Below are positions 57,217 through 64,000 of a DNA stretch of 64,000 nucleotides, in pieces. The translations under genes were made by a program, and so were the position numbers. The notes below the pieces were generated by a model. The model ran no database searches, was not told the origin of the DNA, and worked only from the letters and a program-made list of their open reading frames with translations. Source of the DNA: a virus; the IMG/VR virus record IMGVR_UViG_3300044984_001421, positions 21,368 through 85,367 of that record; one strand, given 5' to 3'. Numbering within the stretch: position 1 is the stretch's first letter; each line of letters starts with the position of its first letter.

Positions 57217-58647
57217 TTATGCACCATTCCACTTCGACGTCAGAGCATCGATCACCGACTGCGGGAACGGCTCGCCAGTCTCGGCATGAACTGGAACGCG
57301 ACCGGTGTACATGAAGTAGCGCACAGCAATGACGTCGCAAAACTTCGGATCGAACTCCATCAGCCTGGCGCACATGCCAAGACGCTCGGCGGCAATCATG
57401 GTGGTGCCAGATCCGCCGAAGCCGTCGATGATGATGTCGTTCGCCCTGGCGTTGTTCTTTGCCAGGCGCTCCCACAAGGCGACCGGCTTCATGGTTGGAT
57501 GCATTGCTGACCGCTTCGGCTTGGGAACGTGCAGCAGCGTAGACGGCGCTTCCTCGACAACAGCGTCAGCGTTGAGGTAGTAGATCGAATCTTCAGAGAC
57601 GATGGCGTAACGGCCATCTTCCATGCGCTGTATGGGCGGCGTGTCGCCGTAGGATTGGACCGTTGTTTGCTTGCGCCCGCCGAACCATGCGCGGGTGGCT
57701 CCCGGCTTGGTTGCGTACAGGATTGGCTCATGGCGGTAGTGGAAGTCGCCGCGCCCGAGAACAAGCGCGTTCTTGACCCACATCAGACAGGACTTCAAGT
57801 GAAAACCCGCCTTCTTCAGCGCGCCCCGGAAGTTGGCCCCTTCGCTGTCGGCGTGCGCGACGTACATCGCAGCGCCCGGCTTCATCACCGCAAACGAGCA
57901 GGTATAAAAGTCGAGCAAGAACTGGTAGAACTCGCCGTCCTTCATGTCGTCGTTCTTGATTTTTCCCGCCAGCTTCGACTCGTAGGCGACGTTGTAAGGC
58001 GGATCGCAAACCTGGATATCAGCAAGCTCAGTGCCCATCAGCGCGGTCCAATCCCCCATGTCGGTGGATGACCCGCAGCGAACACGGTGTGGACCGCACA
58101 CCCAGATGTCGCCAATCTTCGAATACGGATCGACCGGGATGTCAGGCGCTGCGTCAGGGTCTTTCTCTGGATTGGTGAGGTCTGGATCAAGCAAGTCGGT
58201 CAGCATATCGCCGAAGCCAAGCAGATCCAGGTCAAAGCCTTCCAACTTCAAATCAGCCAGTTCGACCTTCAGCAGTTCATCGTCCCATCCGCTCGCCAGC
58301 GCGATCTGGTTGTCGGCCAGGATGTACGCGCGGCGCTTTGTGTCGCTCCATCCAGAGCAATCAACGACCGGAACAGTGCCAAACGGAATCTGGTCGCCAT
58401 TTGGCAATTTGATCGGGACACCGGAAGCGTAAAGCTTCTGCGCGCCAAGGACTCGACCGTGACCAGCAACAATCCCTTTCTCGTCCGCAAGGACTGGGTT
58501 CGTGAATCCAAACTCTGAAATGCTTCCTGCGATTAGGGCGACATTCTTGCTGTCGTGCGTCCGCGCATTTCTGATGTACGGGATCAGGCTGTCAACGCTC
58601 GCATAGCGTGTGCTCAACGACTCAGATTGCTTTTCTGCGGTTTCCAT
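57217..58647 (-). CDS. ParB-like plus D12-type DNA methyltransferase
   Basis: 476 residues from the ATG at 58647, which has GGAG upstream. Residues ~20-130 are a ParB/Srx-like domain (SISEFGFTNPVLADEKGIVA then GHGRVLGAQKL). Residues ~200-440 are a methyltransferase with DPPYNVAYESK (~215) and DGFGGSGTTMIAAERL (~405, SAM binding). This fusion is frequent in phages and modifies adenine or cytosine-N4. It gives the phage two distinct methyltransferases. A TCGTGACG element sits before the start. Confidence 0.85.
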   Translation of the reverse strand: METAEKQSESLSTRYASVDSLIPYIRNARTHDSKNVALIAGSISEFGFTNPVLADEKGIVAGHGRVLGAQKLYASGVPIKLPNGDQIPFGTVPVVDCSGWSDTKRRAYILADNQIALASGWDDELLKVELADLKLEGFDLDLLGFGDMLTDLLDPDLTNPEKDPDAAPDIPVDPYSKIGDIWVCGPHRVRCGSSTDMGDWTALMGTELADIQVCDPPYNVAYESKLAGKIKNDDMKDGEFYQFLLDFYTCSFAVMKPGAAMYVAHADSEGANFRGALKKAGFHLKSCLMWVKNALVLGRGDFHYRHEPILYATKPGATRAWFGGRKQTTVQSYGDTPPIQRMEDGRYAIVSEDSIYYLNADAVVEEAPSTLLHVPKPKRSAMHPTMKPVALWERLAKNNARANDIIIDGFGGSGTTMIAAERLGMCARLMEFDPKFCDVIAVRYFMYTGRVPVHAETGEPFPQSVIDALTSKWNGA

Positions 58648-58654
58648 ATCACTC

Positions 58655-58672
58655 CAGTGTGGCGTCACGATT
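58655..58672 (-). promoter_or_regulatory. TCGTGACG gene-junction motif
   Basis: Reads AATCGTGACGCCACACTG, core 58663-58670. The TGA of the core is the stop of the upstream zinc-ribbon gene. Confidence 0.62.
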
Positions 58673-59024
58673 GAACAAGCTCTTGCATGAGGACGACTTC
58701 ATGCGGGAATTCCGGTGTTTTTTCAGGGTTTGGAACACAGCGAACGCGGCTGCTGGCACCGGACGGATAGTGGTGACCACAGAAGCACAGTTCTTTGAGC
58801 TTTCCAGTCTCATGCCCACAGTTCGAGCAGCGATATCCAGTAACCGGAAGCGGTTCTTGCTTTGGCTTATCATTGGAAAATCCAATGAAATCCAGCGTTG
58901 AGGATTCCTTCGTCGGCCTCGGCTTTGCCGGGGTGACAAGACCGGCATCTGACTCGACAAATGACAGGATGCGCCCGACACCGCAATGACGGCACATATG
59001 GTCTACCAACTGATATATCCGCAT
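58665..59024 (-). CDS. Zinc-ribbon protein
   Basis: 119 residues. CRHCGVG near the N-terminus and YRCSNCGHETGKLKELCFCG in the middle form two zinc sites. The function is unknown; it might bind nucleic acid. It starts right after the preceding stop. Confidence 0.65.
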   Translation of the reverse strand: MRIYQLVDHMCRHCGVGRILSFVESDAGLVTPAKPRPTKESSTLDFIGFSNDKPKQEPLPVTGYRCSNCGHETGKLKELCFCGHHYPSGASSRVRCVPNPEKTPEFPHEVVLMQELVQS

Positions 59025-59585
59025 TCAGAACAACCTCAACTGAACAGGTGCAGCATGCGTAAGAAGACCAGTGACGAAGATCTTGTGCTGGCGCTTCATG
59101 GACCCGGCAAGCAGGAAGTTACTGGTCAGCATTCGGACTGCTTTTCCACTACAGGATCGAAAGGCCAGGACAGCCGCCTCTACTGGCGAACAAAACCGGT
59201 CAAGGTGCGCGTGTCCACCTCCCTGCACGTCATAGTCGACTGAGTGCAGGCGTTTGGCGTGCGTCGGATATGACCCCTTCGCATTCATGCCGATAAGCAA
59301 CTCACGCTCTCGGTTGTAGCAAGAGACGCAGATCGCACCGCGTATCAAGCGCTGATCTGTTCTGCCGCATCTGGCGCACATATGACGCGCCACCTCGCGC
59401 ACAGGGAGAGCACCAGCATGTAGCGCGCCGATATCGCACTCACGGCAGAGTATGCGATTGCAGTTCTCTACGGTGCCGCGAGCACTTCGCCAGTTTTTCG
59501 CGCAGGCATCGACAGAGAACGTCCCGCGATATGGAGTGCATTCGAAATAATCACCGTCAACTCCGTCAATCTTCAAATATTTCAC
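59025..59585 (-). CDS. Cys-rich protein with several zinc sites
   Basis: 186 residues from a GTG at 59585 that overlaps the preceding TGA. Cys pairs: CRECDIG, CARCGRTDQRL, CVSCYNRE; the middle resembles phage zinc-finger proteins that recur in replication regions (MCARCGRTDQRLIRGAICVS). Function unknown. A GTG nine bases earlier is an alternative. Confidence 0.6.
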   Translation of the reverse strand: MKYLKIDGVDGDYFECTPYRGTFSVDACAKNWRSARGTVENCNRILCRECDIGALHAGALPVREVARHMCARCGRTDQRLIRGAICVSCYNRERELLIGMNAKGSYPTHAKRLHSVDYDVQGGGHAHLDRFCSPVEAAVLAFRSCSGKAVRMLTSNFLLAGSMKRQHKIFVTGLLTHAAPVQLRLF

Positions 59586-59818
59586 CGTTGCCACCCCCGC
59601 GCTTTGACCACATTGATGAAACCAAAGACTTCAATTTTTCCGCTTGATCCGGGCCATGCAGCGCCTCGAATTTCATGACCAACGACTGCCTTGCTTGTAA
59701 GTTTCTGGTGATCAATATCTCGCGCGCCGCTATGTAGGTAGGGAACGCGCAAAGAGAAATGCGAAGCCGTTCCTGACAGCAGAATCTTTCCGAATAGACG
59801 TTTGATTCCGATGTGCAT
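59582..59818 (-). CDS. Small protein, frame not certain
   Basis: 78 residues from the ATG at 59818 (MHIGIKRLFGKILLSGTASH ... KIEVFGFINVVKARGWQR). It reads as a plausible beta-rich protein, and its TGA overlaps the next GTG. A different frame is also open here (59566-60054), so the call is moderate. Confidence 0.5.
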   Translation of the reverse strand: MHIGIKRLFGKILLSGTASHFSLRVPYLHSGARDIDHQKLTSKAVVGHEIRGAAWPGSSGKIEVFGFINVVKARGWQR

Positions 59819-59828
59819 AGCGCGCAAT

Positions 59829-60050
59829 CTACCGACTCAACATGATCTGGAATTGCACTTCCAGAAGCTGCGGGTTCTCCAAGTGAATCTCTGCGCAGTT
59901 CCAACAGACCTTCGCTGACATCTTCCTGCCGAGTCCGTTGTGCATCAGGAATATGATCGGGCTGGCTGAAGATATCGGCTCCCCGCACGTCGCGCATGCC
60001 AAAGAGGTCCGTGAACTCTGTGGTGGCGGGAGTAGGACGGGCGGGTTCAC
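59829..60050 (-). CDS. Small zinc-ribbon protein
   Basis: 73 residues from a GTG at 60050 that overlaps the preceding stop (GTGA), with GGAA upstream. CATCGEPISSASPIIFLMHN then VCWNCAEIHL gives two CxxC pairs. Preferred over the alternative frame because of its zinc motif and initiation signals. Confidence 0.6.
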   Translation of the reverse strand: MNPPVLLPPPQSSRTSLACATCGEPISSASPIIFLMHNGLGRKMSAKVCWNCAEIHLENPQLLEVQFQIMLSR

Positions 60051-60334
60051 TCACGTTCCAGCGCTTCAATGGTCATGGCGAGCAGGATCGGCTCGCTCAG
60101 TTTGTAACGGCGCTCAAACTCCCTGGTACCGAGTCCGTGCAGGCCGGTCGCTCCACGGTGATGCTCCGGGCACAGACCGATTGCAAGCCAATGACTGGCC
60201 CGCTGCGCCATGCCTTCAGAGAAGCGCGGGTGATGCACCTCTGCCGGCGTCACGCCATAACCAAGGTGCCTGCACAGCACACAGCCGAGACGTGCAACTC
60301 GGTCTAGATGGCGCTTTTCTGCTGACGTGCTCAT
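60047..60334 (-). CDS. Ref-like HNH nuclease
   Basis: 95 residues from the ATG at 60334 (MSTSAEKRHLDRVARLGCVL). CVLCRHLGYGVTPAEVHHPR, then GMAQRASHWLAIGLCPEHHR and GLHGLGTREFERRY match the HNH core of P1 Ref-type, RecA-directed nucleases. The usual size of the core domain fits. It may aid recombination or DNA repair in phage replication. Confidence 0.82.
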   Translation of the reverse strand: MSTSAEKRHLDRVARLGCVLCRHLGYGVTPAEVHHPRFSEGMAQRASHWLAIGLCPEHHRGATGLHGLGTREFERRYKLSEPILLAMTIEALERE

Positions 60335-60846
60335 TCCCCGAACCCCATCAGAATTGTTTCCATCATTTCGCTCGGGTCTTCCAGGTGCTTCCAGAGGTAA
60401 TGCGCCGCGTGCGGGCCGCGCAAGAAGTCGATCACTTGATCGTGGTACCGGTGAAACTCTTCCTCGTCGGCCTTGGCGTAACTGATCGACTTCGGGATCG
60501 GAACGACGCCACCCTTCGGGCCGGCAGCCCAGATCACCCAGGCAGCGCCGACCTTCAGCCAGTAGCGGAATTGCTCGAAGTCGGTGAACTTGTCCTGCGC
60601 ATCGAACACCGACTGCTCGATCTTCATGTGCCGACGATGGAACGGACCGGAACGCGGAAACACCATCTCCAGAACTGCCATCTCGCCAGGACCAAGCGCA
60701 ATGAAGCGCTTCCACATGCGACGCCATGCGCGCTTGTCGTCCTTGTGCGCGCCGTCGATGACGCCGAACAGGAATCCGCGAACCTGTTCCAGAACGCTCT
60801 CTGGCGGCAGTTCCTGGTTGGTTCTGGCGATGGTGATGACAGTCAC
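60331..60846 (-). CDS. DUF1367-like phage protein
   Basis: 171 residues. FEQFRYWLKVGAAWVIWAAG then GGVVPIPKSISYAKADEEEF and HRYHDQVIDFLRG resemble the DUF1367 family, common in phage replication/recombination modules next to Ref- and RusA-type genes. Biochemical role unknown. ATGA overlaps on both sides. Confidence 0.65.
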   Translation of the reverse strand: MTVITIARTNQELPPESVLEQVRGFLFGVIDGAHKDDKRAWRRMWKRFIALGPGEMAVLEMVFPRSGPFHRRHMKIEQSVFDAQDKFTDFEQFRYWLKVGAAWVIWAAGPKGGVVPIPKSISYAKADEEEFHRYHDQVIDFLRGPHAAHYLWKHLEDPSEMMETILMGFGE

Positions 60847-61295
60847 TTGCGCGCGCCTTCATGCTGGTTGGATGCACGCGCCGTCTGCATCTGGATGGCA
60901 CGCGCAACGGCGTCGCCAGCCTCTTGCAGATCTTGAAGCACGTCACCCTTCCCGCGCAGTCCGGAGCACAGCAGTTTCTTGATCGCGTGCTGACGAGCAG
61001 GACAGGTGACGGAAAACGCGTCCAGAACCGCGTACACGTCGAGCGCCCCATCGACAAGGCACACCGCTTTTCGCAGGTACTTTAAACCGCTTTTGTTGAA
61101 CGTCGGTTCTGCTTCAGGAATATCCGGGATAGGTTCATCCGCCGCGTAGATGTCACCACCACCAAACGGCCCCGCTTCAAACGTGCCAGGTTTCACGGAA
61201 TCACGCATGAAATGGTTTGTCGTTCCATGGCATTCTGAACATGGGTATTTGTTATCAGGCGTTGCACTGTGAATGCAGCTTTCGCACGTTTCCAT
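60843..61295 (-). CDS. Phage protein with zinc site and conserved C-terminal helix module
   Basis: 150 residues from the ATG at 61295. N-terminal CESC...CSEC is likely a zinc site. The C-terminal DVYAVLDAFSVTCPARQHAI then KKLLCSGLRGKGDVLQDLQE is a module I recognise from other phage proteins, function unknown. Confidence 0.65.
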   Translation of the reverse strand: METCESCIHSATPDNKYPCSECHGTTNHFMRDSVKPGTFEAGPFGGGDIYAADEPIPDIPEAEPTFNKSGLKYLRKAVCLVDGALDVYAVLDAFSVTCPARQHAIKKLLCSGLRGKGDVLQDLQEAGDAVARAIQMQTARASNQHEGARK

Positions 61296-61296
61296 T

Positions 61297-61731
61297 TCAC
61301 TCTTTCGGTGTGAACCATGCCGCATCAAAGTACGTATGCGGTGTGGTGTTTCTTGGGGCAGGCGTGACGCGATAGCTCACGCCAGACTGGCTGTATTTCG
61401 TTTCCATGCGACCAACAATCTCGACATCAACCGGGATACCACTGAAGTTTGTCGTCGCCTTGTCGCCAACCTGAAGGTCAAGGAATGTCTTCTTTCCGTC
61501 GCCAAGATGCGGACAGTCCGTGCAGGCCATATCGCTATGGCGCAACGTGTGACCACATGCGATATCAAGCCATGGCGTAGTCACTAGATTTACGATTTGG
61601 CGACGCTCAAGCACATGGTCTGATGCATAGACATTGCGCACAGATGCAGGAATCGAAGCCGTGTCATTGCCGCCACGCTTTAATCCCCAGCATCCGTACC
61701 GATGGCCGGCGTTATGAACACCAGGCTTCAC
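61297..61731 (-). CDS. Hypothetical protein with Cys cluster
   Basis: 144 residues. Centre: CGHTLRHSDMACTDCPHLGD, a likely zinc site, followed by a beta-barrel-like end (GDKATTNFSGIPVDVEIVGR). ATGA overlap with the gene before. Function unknown. Confidence 0.6.
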   Translation of the reverse strand: MKPGVHNAGHRYGCWGLKRGGNDTASIPASVRNVYASDHVLERRQIVNLVTTPWLDIACGHTLRHSDMACTDCPHLGDGKKTFLDLQVGDKATTNFSGIPVDVEIVGRMETKYSQSGVSYRVTPAPRNTTPHTYFDAAWFTPKE

Positions 61732-62144
61732 AGAGATGCCCTCACGCCGCCGAACCGGTCAAGATCAGCCATCATCGCCATCGCTGCATCGAACACATCT
61801 CGATTGGATGAGCGCATCAACGCGGGCAATGTCACCTTAATGGCTGCTCGGATCGGCAACTCTTCTGACGGCGTGATGTGGTTATCTTCACGCGACATGA
61901 CGATTCCGATCATCCTGATGATTGCATCAGCCTGGATGCGCTCAGGGCCAGACTTGAACATCCGTCGAATGATGTCAGCGTGCGCGCACAGCATCGAGTA
62001 ATGCTCCTGAGTCGCCATGCCAGCCTCTAGCGCAAGCAAGGAGGCATGCACATCACCCTCTGTCATCCACGCATTCCGCATGTTCAGAGGACGAATCACC
62101 TCCTTCTGGCGATAGCGCTTGGCCGGCTTTTTGTTTCCAGCCAT
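61728..62144 (-). CDS. Helical hypothetical protein
   Basis: 138 residues from the ATG at 62144 (MAGNKKPAKRYRQKEVIRPL). Basic N-terminus, then a helical body (MLCAHADIIRRMFKSGPERI). It resembles small phage proteins of replication modules but I cannot name a family. Confidence 0.65.
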   Translation of the reverse strand: MAGNKKPAKRYRQKEVIRPLNMRNAWMTEGDVHASLLALEAGMATQEHYSMLCAHADIIRRMFKSGPERIQADAIIRMIGIVMSREDNHITPSEELPIRAAIKVTLPALMRSSNRDVFDAAMAMMADLDRFGGVRASL

Positions 62145-62145
62145 G

Positions 62146-62502
62146 TCAGGTGTTCCCGACCATGGCAACCGCCTCTGCGTTCAGATCTCGGAAGTTTGCG
62201 TCGTGCTCGGTGAAGCCGTCCGGGAAACGAGCGCGCAGCTTGTTGATGTTGGCGACGGCGATGTCTTCCAGCGTCACGCCCAGGCCAGTCGCCATCAGCG
62301 AGACGAACCACATCAGATCGCCGCATTCCTCGATCATGTTCTGGCGGTCAAGAACCTTCCCGTAACGGCGATGCTTTTTGATCGCGCTGGCGATTTCACC
62401 GACTTCATCGACCATGCCCTCGAAGGCGTGACCGATCTGTTCGATTTGCGATTCGTTGCGTGCAGTCCGCATCGCCAAGGATTGATATGCGTTGAGCTTC
62501 AT
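62146..62502 (-). CDS. MazG-like nucleotide pyrophosphohydrolase
   Basis: 118 residues from the ATG at 62502. FEGMVDEVGEIASAIKKHRR then QNMIEECGDLMWFVSLMATG shows the ExxE...ExxD metal-binding pattern of MazG-type enzymes. They hydrolyse NTPs or dNTPs, or alarmone-like nucleotides, and phages use them to tune host nucleotide pools. It follows DnaB closely. Confidence 0.85.
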   Translation of the reverse strand: MKLNAYQSLAMRTARNESQIEQIGHAFEGMVDEVGEIASAIKKHRRYGKVLDRQNMIEECGDLMWFVSLMATGLGVTLEDIAVANINKLRARFPDGFTEHDANFRDLNAEAVAMVGNT

Positions 62503-62510
62503 GTCGTGTC

Positions 62511-63845
62511 TCACAAGTTGTTGTCGCGCGGTCTGCGCGTAGGTTTGGAAGATGCCGGCTCGTAGTGGCCGGCGAAGTTTTCAAAGCGAACAACGTCGCC
62601 ACGGAAGACAGAAGGCACCATCCCAGTCTCGCCGTGCCGGTTCTTTCTGATCAGGATTTCGCAGACACCCTTGTCCTGCGTGTCCGGGTTGTAGACCTCG
62701 TCGCGGTAGAGCATCAGGATCGAATCAGCGTCCTGCTCGACAGCGCCAGACTCGCGCAGATCGGCTTGTTGTGGACGGCGGTCTGCGCGGTCTTCGAGCT
62801 TTCGATTCAACTGGCTCAAAGCGATGACCGGGCAGCCAAGCTGCTTGGCCGCGATCTTCAGCGAGCGTGTTATCTTTGCGATCTCCTGTTCCCGCGTGTC
62901 GCCAGACGACTGCACCAGGCCGATGTAGTCGATGACGACCGGGCCGATCCCGCCATTGCGGCGTTTGAACGTCCGCATCGTCGCCAGAATCTGACTGAGC
63001 GACGTGCTGTGGTCGTCGATGTAGACGTGGACCTGTTCTAGTTTTCCGACTGCTGCAGCCAGACCACTCCAGTCGTGGTCATCGAACTGCGCTGTCCGGA
63101 ATTTCTTCAGATTCACCCGGCCGGCAGAAGACATCAGCCGGTCGACCAATTGGCCCGCCGACATCTCCAACGAGAAAAACAGGCCGGGCTTTTCCGCCGT
63201 GGACATGGCATCCGCGATCTGCATCGCAAAGGCACTTTTACCCATTCCTGGTCGGCCAGCGACGACCATCATGTCGCCCGGTCGAACCTTGCCCAGCATG
63301 GTGTCGAGATCGGTCAAACCAGTGCTCAAGCCGTCGTCGTTGCCGGCGAAGATGCCGTCCAGCACGTCGATGCGACTCGCCGCCAGCGTCGATGCGCGCA
63401 CCGGCTCCCGCGTTTCTGCGCGGTCGCCTATCGCCATGATCCGCGACTGCGCATCCGCAAGAATGTCGGTCACATCGCCAGACTGCAGCGCCTCGGTGAT
63501 CTGGTTCAACGCCACCATCAGCCCGCGACGGATGGCACGGTCTTTGACCTGGGCGGCGTAGGTTTTCACGTTGGCCGACGAGTAGACGTTCTGCGCAAGA
63601 CTGGTCAGGTAGTCCAAGCCGCCCACGGTGTCGAGCTTGCCGGCACGTTCCAGCGTATCGGAAACGGTGATGACGTCGACCGGCTTACCAGCATCCAGCA
63701 TCGAGCGGATCGCCTGCCAAGCGGTGGCGTGCGACACGCTGGCGAAGTCTTCCGGGACGATTTCCAGACCATCCGCCGAGTCAGGCCAGAGCAGCGCCAC
63801 GCCGATGACATGCTGCTCGGCCGGAATGTTTTTCAGGTCGATCAT
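62511..63845 (-). CDS. dnaB: Replicative DNA helicase (DnaB family)
   Basis: 444 residues. The N-terminal domain (EQHVIGVALLWPDSADGLEI) is DnaB-like. The RecA-type core has Walker A AGRPGMGKSAFAMQ (~200), Walker B region GIGPVVIDYIGLVQ, and a conserved QLNRKLEDR stretch. It unwinds DNA at the phage fork. It follows the end of a replisome-organiser-like gene with an ATGA overlap. Confidence 0.92.
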   Translation of the reverse strand: MIDLKNIPAEQHVIGVALLWPDSADGLEIVPEDFASVSHATAWQAIRSMLDAGKPVDVITVSDTLERAGKLDTVGGLDYLTSLAQNVYSSANVKTYAAQVKDRAIRRGLMVALNQITEALQSGDVTDILADAQSRIMAIGDRAETREPVRASTLAASRIDVLDGIFAGNDDGLSTGLTDLDTMLGKVRPGDMMVVAGRPGMGKSAFAMQIADAMSTAEKPGLFFSLEMSAGQLVDRLMSSAGRVNLKKFRTAQFDDHDWSGLAAAVGKLEQVHVYIDDHSTSLSQILATMRTFKRRNGGIGPVVIDYIGLVQSSGDTREQEIAKITRSLKIAAKQLGCPVIALSQLNRKLEDRADRRPQQADLRESGAVEQDADSILMLYRDEVYNPDTQDKGVCEILIRKNRHGETGMVPSVFRGDVVRFENFAGHYEPASSKPTRRPRDNNL

Positions 63846-64000
63846 GCAGCCTCCTGCTGGTGATATTTACCCTCGATCAATCGGGCAAACGATGACGGCT
63901 GCATCAGAAATTCGAGGTCGGCGAAGAACGGCGACCGGTCCCGGCCATTGACCTGACCGGTCAAAAATTTCGACTGCGCCGCGTAGCCGAACAGGCGGCG
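63842..64000 (-). CDS. Replisome-organiser-like protein, C-terminal end (cut by window edge)
   Basis: Open to the right edge; 52 residues are visible. SPFFADLEFLMQPSSFARLI then EGKYHQQEAA fits the C-terminus of phage replication proteins that load DnaB (pattern W.aDf.wlm.p..w.kiieG.Y). It ends in an ATGA overlap with dnaB. Only the end is seen. Confidence 0.6.
   Translation of the reverse strand, partial: RRLFGYAAQSKFLTGQVNGRDRSPFFADLEFLMQPSSFARLIEGKYHQQEAA

Noticed and set aside
59566-60054. Single long open frame of about 160 residues on the - strand
   Set aside because: Competes with two shorter frames that have a zinc-ribbon motif, better initiation signals and tidy stop/start overlaps. 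Still possible.

Overview
This window is a stretch of a contractile-tailed phage (myovirus) genome. Tail sheath, tail tube, tape measure, portal, capsid, prohead protease, a MuF-type head protein, both terminase subunits, lysis genes and a DnaB helicase are all recognisable. No integrase, plasmid gene or host housekeeping gene is seen, and both window edges cut genes, so the genome continues on both sides. The base composition and the integron-like attC sites fit a proteobacterial host, perhaps betaproteobacterial, but the sequence does not settle this.

Layout. 1-9.4 kb (- strand) holds tail and neck genes: tape measure, tail chaperone pair, lysozyme, holin-like protein, tube, sheath, and neck/connector proteins. 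9.4-21.5 kb (- strand) holds a homing-endonuclease-like gene, major capsid, scaffold-like protein, prohead protease, then a set of probable internal virion proteins. These include a 1715-residue pyrophosphatase-like/SNF2 helicase polyvalent protein. A lone tRNA-Thr lies at 19.8 kb. At 21.8 kb a small XRE-like regulator diverges from a + strand block of about thirty small early genes (21.9-31.3 kb). That block contains a DUF932-like gene, an HNH endonuclease and, at its far end, a run of gene cassettes bounded by attC-like sites. One cassette carries an Acb2/Tad1-type anti-defence protein. 31.3-39.8 kb (- strand) encodes a Nudix polyvalent protein, a 1903-residue kinase/WGR/ADP-ribosyltransferase polyvalent protein and the MuF head protein. 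39.8-49.1 kb is a fibre/adhesin-like structural block. 49.1-54.8 kb holds the portal, the large terminase (interrupted by a class-3-like intein in its Walker A loop) and the small terminase. 54.8-64 kb holds small membrane and zinc-binding proteins, two DNA methyltransferases, a Ref-type HNH nuclease, MazG, DnaB and the end of a replisome-organiser-like gene.

Regulation visible in the sequence. (1) A motif, WGTCGTGACG followed by a looser NMANNATG, sits at gene junctions on the - strand at least twelve times, three times directly after a rho-independent terminator. It is the best candidate for the phage's late promoter. (2) AACA-N4-TGTT operators overlap extended -10 promoters ahead of the early genes (tandem sites about 20 bp apart at two promoters) and ahead of one methyltransferase gene. 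The divergent XRE-like protein is the obvious candidate ligand.

How the genes may work together. Several proteins downstream of the prohead protease share a short N-terminal element (LLKSHIxAYTRKDG...AHDD), which recurs in the large polyvalent proteins. I infer that these proteins are loaded into the virion and injected with the DNA, where the helicase, kinase, ADP-ribosyltransferase and Nudix activities would meet host defences. The Acb2/Tad1-like cassette would add an early-expressed anti-signalling function.
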